Assembly: GCA_934182465.1 (NCBI GenBank)
Contig: CAKPRG010000012.1
Location: 1 to 25,454, forward strand
Source: an uncultured Clostridia bacterium
GTDB lineage: Bacteria > Bacillota > Clostridia > TANB77 > CAG-508
DNA length: 25,454 nt
Direction: 5' to 3'
Below, in pieces: positions 1-6,442 of this stretch (positions are counted from its first letter, which is position 1; the number at the start of each line of letters is the position of its first letter). Both the position numbers and the translations under genes were made by a program. The notes beneath the pieces are model-generated. The model had not been told where the DNA came from. It saw only the letters and a list, made by a program, of their open reading frames with translations, and did no database searches.

Positions 1-21
1 TTTGTAAATAATTTTACAACC

Positions 22-58
22 AAAAAAATTAGATGTAAACTCATTTATTTACATCTAA
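22..58 (-). terminator. Rho-independent terminator-like hairpin
   Basis: Arms at 29-39 and 48-58 (TTAGATGTAAA and its exact complement) flank an 8-base loop. Read on the minus strand the stem is followed by seven T residues (22-28). It is oriented to end minus-strand transcripts coming from the tag side, although about 280 bases separate it from the tag stop codon. Confidence 0.6.
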
Positions 59-104
59 CAGTATACATGTAATTTGTAACTTATTAATAAAGGTATTTTT
101 TACC

Positions 105-147
105 ATCTTCAGCAGTACGCTCAAAAAACGAGCATACTACTGAAGAT
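105..147. repeat. Long imperfect inverted repeat in the gene-free left end
   Basis: An 18-base arm (105-122) pairs with 130-147 around an A-rich 7-base loop. The two differences from perfect complementarity still allow G-U pairs in one transcript orientation. A short T run follows on the plus side (150-154), so it could end a plus-strand transcript entering from outside the window. It could also be part of a small RNA or a mobile-element remnant. In the rest of positions 1-335 I see only the terminator at 22-58 and no convincing gene; the longest minus-strand stretch after tag is a start-less frame of about 27 codons. Confidence 0.45.
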
Positions 148-335
148 AATTTTTCATATTTTGAATATAGCGAGCTTTTCCAATTTATGTTTTTAAACTA
201 TTATACATATTTTATAGCAAGAACAAATATTTGTCTATACTTAACAGCAGAATTATTAATTATTTTTATCCAAAATTGTCGTGGCATCTTTGATATTATT
301 TAATTTTTGTAATGTTGTTAAAGTAATTTTTTGCT

Positions 336-878
336 CTATTTATTCTTATACATAAAGCATTCTTTATCGTGAGAGTAAATAATTCCTATTGCTTGTAAAT
401 AAGAATATATAATTGTACTTCCCACAAATTTCATTCCTCTTTTTTGTAAATCTTTTGACAAATTGTCTGATAATTGATTTGTCGTTTTATCTATTTCATA
501 AATAATTACATCATTGGTAAAAGTCTTTAAATAGTTATGGAATGTACCATATTCGTTTTGTATTTTCTTAAAAATTTTGCTATTATTTATAGTAGCATTT
601 ATTTTCAGTTTATTTCTTATAATTTTTTCATTTTTTAATAATTCTTGAACTTTTTCATCATTGTAATTACATATCTTCTCTACTTCAAAATTATCAAATG
701 CTTTTCTAAAATCTTCCCTTTTATTTAAAATACATTCCCAAGAAAGCCCTGCTTGAAAAGATTCTAGTATTAACATTTCAAATAAGTATTTATCATCAAA
801 GTTAGGTTTACACCATTCTTTATCGTGATATTCTATATATTTTTCATTTTTTAAATTACACCATTTACACCTTATCAT
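336..878 (-). CDS. tag: DNA-3-methyladenine glycosylase I (Tag)
   Basis: Base-excision repair enzyme that removes 3-methyladenine from alkylated DNA in the cytoplasm. The 180 residues match the full length of the Tag family. The structural zinc ligands known from E. coli Tag are all present: C4, H18, H170 and C174. The helix containing the catalytic-pocket glutamate reads LESFQAGLSW, with E39, and the family signature KRGMKFVGSTI is near residue 148. A GAGG ribosome site lies just before the ATG. It is the last gene of a minus-strand series, 34 bases after the YoaP-like gene. The product is certain at family level; no defect was seen. Confidence 0.95.
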   Translation of the reverse strand: MIRCKWCNLKNEKYIEYHDKEWCKPNFDDKYLFEMLILESFQAGLSWECILNKREDFRKAFDNFEVEKICNYNDEKVQELLKNEKIIRNKLKINATINNSKIFKKIQNEYGTFHNYLKTFTNDVIIYEIDKTTNQLSDNLSKDLQKRGMKFVGSTIIYSYLQAIGIIYSHDKECFMYKNK

Positions 879-912
879 AATACAGTACCTCGTTTTATCA
901 TTTTGTAATTTA

Positions 913-1656
913 TTATTTAATTAACTTTTCAAATGAATTAGCATTTAATATAGTATTAGATATAAATTCTCCTTTATAGAAATTAGCCCAGTTATTAAAA
1001 ATACAAGGTGCATTCTTTGCTTTTTCTAACGAATCTATTTTTATAAAATTAATTTTTACATTATTTTCCTTTGCATATTCAGTTAATTCATTTACTTCAT
1101 ATTTTACATAAGGACATTCATTGCTATAATAAATAGTAAAATCTTGATTATCTATTTGCATAGTTCTTGCATTATCATTAAATCTAGGAGTTTCGCTATC
1201 ATCAAATTGTAATGCTAATAGTTCATAATCTCCAATAGTATCTACAACTTTAAATCCATAATGTTCAAAAAATTTTTTCTCTCCAATAAAAGGTTTCTTC
1301 TTTTTAGAAACTAGAGTACATATACCACTTTTACCTTTTTCTTTTGAATCGTTTATTGCATATTCTAGTAATTCTTTTCCAATTCCTTTGCCTTTAAAAC
1401 TTCCTGCTACCCATAAGCAATAAATATATTCATAATTTTCACCATTAATAGGAACCCATGCTGTTTCTATTGGCTCATATTCAATAAATATTTTTCCTCT
1501 TGCATTTAATTTTCTAAAAATATGACCATCTTTTAATTTAATTTTTATCCATTCCTTTTTACTATCAACACCTGCTTGATGTTTTTTGTCTCCTATTGCA
1601 CAACATATATGCTCCTCATCAATGTTTTTCAATGTCAAATTTATATATTCATTCAT
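913..1656 (-). CDS. yoaP: YoaP-like GNAT acetyltransferase with thioredoxin-like C-terminal domain
   Basis: Two-domain protein of 247 residues. Residues 1 to about 150 are a GNAT acetyltransferase with the acetyl-CoA loop FKGKGIG at 87-93. The head (EEHICCAIGDKK) is characteristic of the Bacillus YoaP group. Residues about 170-247 are a YoaP-type domain resembling half of a thioredoxin fold. It carries one cysteine in a CPYV motif (C181) and a second in APCIF (C218). The substrate is unknown; the cysteines suggest metal or thiol chemistry, which is inference. A GAGAGGA ribosome site precedes the ATG. It sits between ybaK and tag with gaps of about 35 bases and is probably cotranscribed with them. 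Confidence 0.85.
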   Translation of the reverse strand: MNEYINLTLKNIDEEHICCAIGDKKHQAGVDSKKEWIKIKLKDGHIFRKLNARGKIFIEYEPIETAWVPINGENYEYIYCLWVAGSFKGKGIGKELLEYAINDSKEKGKSGICTLVSKKKKPFIGEKKFFEHYGFKVVDTIGDYELLALQFDDSETPRFNDNARTMQIDNQDFTIYYSNECPYVKYEVNELTEYAKENNVKINFIKIDSLEKAKNAPCIFNNWANFYKGEFISNTILNANSFEKLIK

Positions 1657-1693
1657 TTATTTAATCCTCTCTACAAATTACTATTTGTGTTTA

Positions 1694-2164
1694 TTATTCC
1701 TTTACTATATCAGCAAATTTACAGTTTATAACCTTTTCTAAATCTTTTAATTCTACTTCAACTTGATATCCTATTTTTCCACCACTAAATATTATTTTAT
1801 TAAAATTTTTAGCAGAATTTTCTATTACTACTTTAAATGGCTTTTTTAATCCAATCGGAGAACATCCACCATGAACATACCCTGTTAATGGTAATAAATC
1901 TCTTTGAGGAATCATTTCTATACTTTTTTCATTTACGCTTCGAGCACACTTCTTCAAATCTAATTCTTTATCAACTGGTATCATAAATACATAATTTTGT
2001 TTAGATTTTGCAATAGTTACTAGTGTTTTAAATACTTTGTTTGCATCTTCATTTAAAGTCTTTGCAACTTCAACACCACTTATTGCATCTGTATCTCCAT
2101 AAAAATATTCATTATATTTTATTTTCTTCTGATCTAATATTCTCATAACATTTGTTTTTTCCAT
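1694..2164 (-). CDS. ybaK: Cys-tRNA(Pro) deacylase, YbaK family
   Basis: Trans-editing enzyme that hydrolyses cysteine wrongly attached to tRNA-Pro and so protects proline decoding. The protein has 156 residues, the normal YbaK length. The catalytic lysine known from Haemophilus YbaK falls at K46 in KVFKTLV, and the substrate-pocket glycine loop GGCSPIG is at 99-105. The ribosome site AAAGGG precedes the ATG. It follows the sigma-factor gene by 64 bases and precedes yoaP by 37. The paralogue ProXp-ala is less likely, because the GGCSPIGL loop and K46 context are those of YbaK. Confidence 0.93.
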   Translation of the reverse strand: MEKTNVMRILDQKKIKYNEYFYGDTDAISGVEVAKTLNEDANKVFKTLVTIAKSKQNYVFMIPVDKELDLKKCARSVNEKSIEMIPQRDLLPLTGYVHGGCSPIGLKKPFKVVIENSAKNFNKIIFSGGKIGYQVEVELKDLEKVINCKFADIVKE

Positions 2165-2228
2165 AAAATCACTACCCTTTATTATATAAAATTTAATTCT
2201 TTCTAAAAATCACTATTTAATAATTTGG

Positions 2229-3839
2229 CTAAGGTACTAATACATCTGTACTATCTACTTTTAAAGCAAAATATGGTTGTTCTTTGTTTTCTTCTTTTAA
2301 ATATAATATAAAATCACTATCGAATATCATTTTTCTTTGCTTTTCTGTCCAAACTTTTTGTGTAGAATCAATTACTGCTTCACTCTTAACACTTCCACCA
2401 ACATTATTTAATTCAAAATCTATTGTTTGTAATGCTTGTTTTATATAATATTTACTATTTTTAATTTCTCTTCCACATAATTCATCATAGTTAATTTCAT
2501 CATTGACTTTTATAAATGGTACTCTTAACATATCTTTTTCTCCAAATGTTGTTTTTCCAGAATAACTACTTTGTTTCTTTTTTATTTCTTCATAATTTTC
2601 CTCAAATGATTTGTTATCCCCTGTTGTTTTATATAAAATAACCTCGTCTCCTTCTTTTGTTTTTAATTTAATAGCAAAATCATCTTCAGAATTATAAAAC
2701 AATATCTCTACATTTTTACTTGCAATAGGATTATTACTGCTATCCACTCCAAAGCATTTTACTCTTGTTTCTGAATTATTAAATTTCATACTTCCCATTG
2801 CTGTTGAAAATGGTTCTAAAAAATTAAATTCTTTTTTCAATATTGCATATAATACATATCCATTTGAATCGTTCCAATCAATTCTATCTATTAATTGGCT
2901 ATTCTCATTAAATTTTTGTTTTATTCCATTTTGAATTTTATTTTTTAAGTCTTCACCATTTGCCTGTCCTTGTATCTTAAAATATGAGTTCTCTGATAAT
3001 TGATCAGCTGTAAAATTTTGTTTGTTTAATTCATTTGCAAGTTCTGATTCTCCATCTTCAAATTCAACTTTTCCTTTTACAACATCATTCATAAAATCAT
3101 TCCATACCAAATTAAAAGTACCTACCCACACCTTGTTACTATCTATTGTTGATAATTTACTTGTATATGTCGGTGTTATTTGTGCTTTTCCTGTAAAACT
3201 TTCAATAATTTTCATTGTAGCATATACTCCACCTGCAAGTAAAACACTTATGCATAACATTATTATAATTACTTTTGAAACCTTATTCATTTCATCAAAT
3301 CCTTTCCTTATTAAAATTTTTCGTAGTTCTTTTTTGCCTCTATGGATAAGATTTTTTACATTTTGAATTGACTCGCCTAGTATTTGTGCTGTTTCTTGAT
3401 ATGTTAATTCTTCAATTTTGACTAAATACATTGCATTTTTATATCTATCGTCTAACATATTTATTGCCGTAATTATTGCTTGTCTTTTTTCATTTTTTGT
3501 TATAATATCTGCTACATCTTGTTCTATTTTAATACTTTCATTCACAATATATTTTTCATTTATTTCAGTTCTTCTTTTCTCCATATTTATTTGATTATAT
3601 GCTCTACTTTTAGCAACTAAATATATATAATATTTAAAACTATAACCATCTTTAATTTTGTTTTGCATAATATAAACAAATACATCTTGAGTAATGTCTT
3701 CTGCTTTTTGGTAGTCTTTTACTATATTATAAACAAAGTATTGTATTTTATTTTTATACTTGTTATATAGTAATTCAAAAGCATCTTTTTTTCCGTCTAA
3801 ATATTCATTATATAATTTTATATCTAAATTTTTTTCCAT
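2229..3839 (-). CDS. ECF sigma factor fused in frame to a transmembrane, serpin-like domain
   Basis: 536 residues in one open frame. Residues about 17-90 are sigma-70 region 2 (AEDITQDVF at 47-55). About 117-176 are region 4 with the HTH core LTYQETAQILGESIQNVKNL. Residues 187-207 form one membrane segment, followed by about 329 presumably extracytoplasmic residues. That part resembles the later two thirds of a serpin: YVLYAILKKEFNFLEPF (328-344) looks like the serpin strand-3A region, FELNNVGGSVKSEA (475-488) like the hinge before the reactive loop, and FDSDFILYLKEEN (506-518) like the serpin C-terminal signature. The serpin likeness is my inference. An internal AAGGAAAGGA ribosome site before ATG at 3290 (M184) could also produce the membrane part alone. 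In most ECF loci the two halves are separate overlapping genes, so a 1-base indel (natural or in the assembly) could have created the fusion. Confidence 0.8.
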   Translation of the reverse strand: MEKNLDIKLYNEYLDGKKDAFELLYNKYKNKIQYFVYNIVKDYQKAEDITQDVFVYIMQNKIKDGYSFKYYIYLVAKSRAYNQINMEKRRTEINEKYIVNESIKIEQDVADIITKNEKRQAIITAINMLDDRYKNAMYLVKIEELTYQETAQILGESIQNVKNLIHRGKKELRKILIRKGFDEMNKVSKVIIIMLCISVLLAGGVYATMKIIESFTGKAQITPTYTSKLSTIDSNKVWVGTFNLVWNDFMNDVVKGKVEFEDGESELANELNKQNFTADQLSENSYFKIQGQANGEDLKNKIQNGIKQKFNENSQLIDRIDWNDSNGYVLYAILKKEFNFLEPFSTAMGSMKFNNSETRVKCFGVDSSNNPIASKNVEILFYNSEDDFAIKLKTKEGDEVILYKTTGDNKSFEENYEEIKKKQSSYSGKTTFGEKDMLRVPFIKVNDEINYDELCGREIKNSKYYIKQALQTIDFELNNVGGSVKSEAVIDSTQKVWTEKQRKMIFDSDFILYLKEENKEQPYFALKVDSTDVLVP

Positions 3840-3859
3840 ATCTTCCCCCTGTTTTTATA

Positions 3860-3891
3860 TATACAAACAGATGAAATAAAAAAAGGTTTCA
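3860..3891 (-). promoter_or_regulatory. Possible ECF-type autoregulatory promoter of the sigma-factor gene
   Basis: On the minus strand TGAAACCTTTTT begins at 3891, which equals the -35 class used by ECF sigma factors such as Bacillus SigW. The -10 is not clear: CATCTG follows after 12 bases and TGTATA (3865-3860) after 20, against the usual 16. Part of the segment is also an inverted repeat (ATGAAA...TTTCAT, 3871-3892), so it could instead be an operator. The TGA of the copA remnant lies inside the -35 box. Confidence 0.4.
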
Positions 3892-4026
3892 TTGATATTT
3901 ATTTTTTCTTAATCTTAAAGCATTTAAAATAACATCACTTGAATCCATAGCAATATCAGTTCCACTTTTTACACTCACACCAATATCAGCATTTGTTAGT
4001 GCTGGACTATCATTTATTATTCCTCT
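3889..4026 (-). pseudogene. copA: Remnant of a copper-transporting P-type ATPase (CopA)
   Basis: Directly after copZ, in another frame, about 45 codons read GIINDSPALTNADIGVSVKS and then GTDIAMDSSDVIL. This is the C-terminal hinge region of a copper P1B-type ATPase, normally GDGINDSPALAQADVGIAI...GTDIAIESADIVLM. Nothing upstream (A-domain, CPC membrane motif, DKTG phosphorylation site) survives. After DVIL the sequence jumps to ALRLRKNK and stops, as if about ten more residues and both last membrane helices were deleted. The fragment has no start codon of its own and overlaps the last codons of copZ. It is a deletion scar of a former copZ-copA operon. Confidence 0.85.
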
Positions 4027-4226
4027 ATAATTTCAAATCCAATATCTGTAATTCTTTCTTTAATTTGCGCAACATCTAAATCATTTTCTGATTTTATTGT
4101 TACCATTCCAGTATTATGATCTGCATCTACACTTTCTATACCATTAATTTCTGATAGAGCTATTTTAACTCTATTTTCACATCCTTCACAAACCATTCCA
4201 TTTATCTTAATTTTTAATTCTTTCAT
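4017..4226 (-). CDS. copZ: Copper chaperone CopZ (heavy-metal-associated domain)
   Basis: 69-residue single HMA domain of ferredoxin-like fold that binds Cu(I) and hands it to copper ATPases. The metal motif is MVCEGC with C13 and C16. The end GFEIIEE is typical of the fold. The AAGGAGGATC ribosome site is strong. Its usual partner copA is reduced to a fragment immediately downstream, so in this locus it has no intact partner; another copper ATPase elsewhere or a buffering role are the alternatives. No CsoR/CopY-like operator was recognised upstream. Mercury-type MerP is less likely from the small acidic surface and the copA remnant. Confidence 0.88.
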   Translation of the reverse strand: MKELKIKINGMVCEGCENRVKIALSEINGIESVDADHNTGMVTIKSENDLDVAQIKERITDIGFEIIEE

Positions 4227-4332
4227 TTTATATGATCCTCCTTGTTTTTTTATAATTATATCGTATTTTTTCTAAATAATATATATTTTTTCTTTATTTT
4301 ATTATTTTTTATAATTTTTAATTTTTTCTTGT

Positions 4333-4367
4333 CTTTTATTTGGTATGTTTGCTTTTATTTGGTGTGT
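4333..4367 (+). repeat. Tandem 16-bp direct repeat immediately upstream of the plus-strand promoter
   Basis: CTTTTATTTGGTATGT at 4333-4348 is repeated as CTTTTATTTGGTGTGT at 4352-4367, with one mismatch and a 19-base period. The second copy ends 11 bases before the -35 hexamer at 4379. Spacing of about two helix turns just upstream of a promoter is the usual layout for an activator that binds as a head-to-tail dimer. The regulator is unknown. Confidence 0.6.
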
Positions 4368-4378
4368 CTGTTGATAAA

Positions 4379-4407
4379 TTGACATAAAACCTAAAATATG
4401 GTATACT
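4379..4407 (+). promoter_or_regulatory. Sigma-A promoter of the plus-strand orphan gene
   Basis: TTGACA (4379-4384), exactly 17 bases, then TATACT (4402-4407). This is close to a perfect vegetative promoter. The start codon follows 53 bases later, behind a perfect AGGAGG ribosome site at 4448-4453. Confidence 0.88.
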
Positions 4408-4460
4408 TTTAATGTCACTTTAATGGATTAGCTAAATAGTAATTACTAGGAGGTAAATGA

Positions 4461-4943
4461 ATGCAAAAAGACGTAAAGTATACAGGACACAAAGGTACAG
4501 GTATATCTATCAGTGTTTATAGAGGATTCGACCGGTATGAGGTAATAGTAAAAATTCCTAAAAAATCAATCACTAATGAGATACATATCGAGACATCTAA
4601 CTTTGCAATTAATTTATGCATTTCTAATGAAATTAGAAACATGTCTGAAGATTTGATTATCAAGTACAGTAAAGGATATAATTTTGCAAAATATGGGTAT
4701 ATCAGGAAAAAACCGTCTGTAGAAAAATTCAATTCAGAGCAATATACTGGTTCTATCAAGCTTATGCCAAAATTCTATATTCCGGCTTCAAGACGTGCAA
4801 CAAATGCAAAACTCAGAAATGCTGCCGCATTTTCCAAAATGATGTCTAGTAAATCTAAAGAATCGGCACCGTCTAAATACACGCCATATAAGTATTCAAA
4901 TATAAGCCAGCCATATTCTGGTGGCTTAGTTCGACCTAAATAA
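4461..4943 (+). CDS. Unknown 160-residue protein, only plus-strand gene in the window
   Basis: Not recognised. The gene is well supported: consensus promoter, AGGAGG seven bases before the ATG, and an intrinsic terminator right after the stop. The N-terminal half (1-105) looks like a small beta-rich domain with alternating hydrophobic stretches (GISISVYRGFDRYEVIVKIP; FAINLCISNEI). From about residue 110 the chain is basic and low in complexity, rich in S, K, Y and P (SSKSKESAPSKYTPYKYS), ending GGLVRPK. No signal peptide or membrane segment is evident. Codons are less A/T-biased than in the neighbours, for example CGACCGGTA early on, which suggests transfer. The basic tail could bind nucleic acid or cell-wall polymer; this is a guess. 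Confidence 0.75.
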   Translation: MQKDVKYTGHKGTGISISVYRGFDRYEVIVKIPKKSITNEIHIETSNFAINLCISNEIRNMSEDLIIKYSKGYNFAKYGYIRKKPSVEKFNSEQYTGSIKLMPKFYIPASRRATNAKLRNAAAFSKMMSSKSKESAPSKYTPYKYSNISQPYSGGLVRPK

Positions 4944-4948
4944 AAAAG

Positions 4949-4987
4949 AATCTGTACTCTATTTTACTGGAGTACAGATTTTTTTTG
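4949..4987 (+). terminator. Rho-independent terminator of the plus-strand orphan
   Basis: An 11-base perfect stem (4949-4959 with 4970-4980, AATCTGTACTC) is followed by an unbroken run of eight T residues from 4979, five bases after the stop codon. Confidence 0.92.
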
Positions 4988-5164
4988 TTTATATAATACT
5001 CATAGAATATATAAATTATGAGGTTCTTGATTTTTACCTTAAATAAAGAAATAATAGAACACTAGATAATACATTCTTAATAAATTAATTTACGAGTTAC
5101 TTTATGAGAATAAGTTTTTATTACTCATATTTGTAGCATAACATATTTTTTACTATTATACAAG

Positions 5165-5815
5165 TTATGCTTTATCTCCTTCTACAAACAAAAATTTGTT
5201 TACAGCACTTATGTATATAACTAAGTATGATATTGATGCCAAAAATCCTCCTAAAACATCACTTGTATAATGTACTCCTAAATAAATTCTACTTATTCCA
5301 ATAGAACATATTAAAATACTTAATAGTACTATTAGAGTCCATTTAATATATTTATTTTCCACATATTTATAAATTAAATATATTAAATATCCATAAAACG
5401 CCATACTTACCATTGAATGTCCTGATGGAAAACTATATCCCGTTTCTTCAATAATTCTATATTCTGTTGGTCTTGGTCTTTGCAATATTCTTTTTAATAA
5501 CTGATTTAAGGTTGTAGCTATTACCAAATTCAAAAATATTGATAATCCTATTTTTTTATCTTTTATTAATATAAATAAAGTAATCATTAATGTAATTATA
5601 AATATTGCGCCTCCAAAATTTGTAATAAATTTTGCTATTGGTGTTGCAAAATCTGATATTAAGAATGTTGAAATTAATTTATATCCTATTATATCACCTT
5701 GCATTATTTCTTTATTAAATACATCTTCTGCTATCGCAAAAAATCCTATTAAGCAGATGAACAACAAAATCCATCTTAAGTTTTTGATAATAAAATCTTT
5801 TATTTTTTCTTTCAT
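5165..5815 (-). CDS. PAP2-family membrane phosphatase
   Basis: 216-residue integral membrane phosphatase with about six helices. The three motifs of the phosphatidic-acid phosphatase type 2 / undecaprenyl-pyrophosphate phosphatase (BcrC/PgpB-like) family are intact: KRILQRPRP (108-116), PSGHS (130-134, with H133) and SRIYLGVHYTSD (175-186, with H182 and D186). The likely substrate is a lipid phosphate or pyrophosphate on the outer face of the membrane, such as recycled undecaprenyl pyrophosphate, but the motifs do not distinguish between lipids. GAGGTGA serves as ribosome site. A 123-residue membrane protein starts 26 bases upstream and is probably cotranscribed. Confidence 0.9.
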   Translation of the reverse strand: MKEKIKDFIIKNLRWILLFICLIGFFAIAEDVFNKEIMQGDIIGYKLISTFLISDFATPIAKFITNFGGAIFIITLMITLFILIKDKKIGLSIFLNLVIATTLNQLLKRILQRPRPTEYRIIEETGYSFPSGHSMVSMAFYGYLIYLIYKYVENKYIKWTLIVLLSILICSIGISRIYLGVHYTSDVLGGFLASISYLVIYISAVNKFLFVEGDKA

Positions 5816-5841
5816 ATATCACCTCTACATCATTATGAATT

Positions 5842-6213
5842 TTACTTTTCTGTATAAATTTTTATATTTAATACATTAAAATATTTTTCTTCATGAATAC
5901 CTGCAAATCCACCTGATCGATTTTCTTGCGTAATAGGGATTAATAATACTAACAAAATTATTAATATTAAAATAGGTATTTTATATTTAGTACTATTACT
6001 TTTTTTAAAAGTAATGACAATTGAAACACTTAATATGCATATAAGCAAAATTAAATTGTAAATCAAAAGTATAGTACTACCATAAAATCCATCCATTATT
6101 AATTGTTCACCACCGTATGAACTTGTTTCAATTCCACTTGTGATTCCTTTAGTGCATATTAAACTTAATAATAATATAAATAATATAACATATATAATTT
6201 TGTATTTTTTCAT
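5842..6213 (-). CDS. Unknown small membrane protein
   Basis: 123 residues, not recognised. Three hydrophobic segments are visible: about 7-22, 44-68 and 79-94. A 20-residue outer loop (GITSGIETSSYGGEQLIMDG) lies between the first two, and a hydrophilic tail of 28 residues follows. The first segment could serve as a signal peptide. An AAAGGAG ribosome site lies seven bases before the ATG. It sits upstream of the PAP2 gene with a 26-base gap, so a shared transcript is likely. No conserved catalytic motif is visible, and codon use matches the backbone. Confidence 0.65.
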   Translation of the reverse strand: MKKYKIIYVILFILLLSLICTKGITSGIETSSYGGEQLIMDGFYGSTILLIYNLILLICILSVSIVITFKKSNSTKYKIPILILIILLVLLIPITQENRSGGFAGIHEEKYFNVLNIKIYTEK

Positions 6214-6302
6214 AATTAATCTCCTTTTATAAAATTCATATATTTATTATACTTTATTCCTTTACTATTTGTCTATAAATTATTTTCACATAAAAATTTT
6301 GC

Positions 6303-6348
6303 AAAAAACAAAATAAACCTCACCTAAAGTCTTTTGGTGGGGTTTATT
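6303..6348 (-). terminator. Terminator downstream of rho
   Basis: 13-base arms (6312-6324 and 6336-6348) form a stem with one wobble pair around an 11-base loop. On the minus strand it is followed by TTTTGTTTTTT (6311-6303 region). It lies about 95 bases after the rho stop codon. Confidence 0.82.
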
Positions 6349-6442
6349 GCTATAATTTTATATTTTTTTAATTTTACAATTTATCAAATTTTACATCTAG
6401 TTATATTATGTACTTTCTTTAAAATTTAAATTGTATTATTAA

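Noticed and set aside
198..287. 28-codon minus-strand frame after tag starting MPRQFWIK
   Set aside because: No ribosome site, very A/T-rich, no recognisable motif; not distinguishable from chance.
4227..4320. Copper-responsive operator upstream of copZ
   Set aside because: The region is almost pure A/T with no G/C-containing palindrome of CsoR or CopY type, and no convincing -35 at 17 bases from the TATAAT-like sequence.
4333..4367. Direct repeat as part of a CRISPR array
   Set aside because: Only two copies, 3 bases between them, no spacers and no cas genes.
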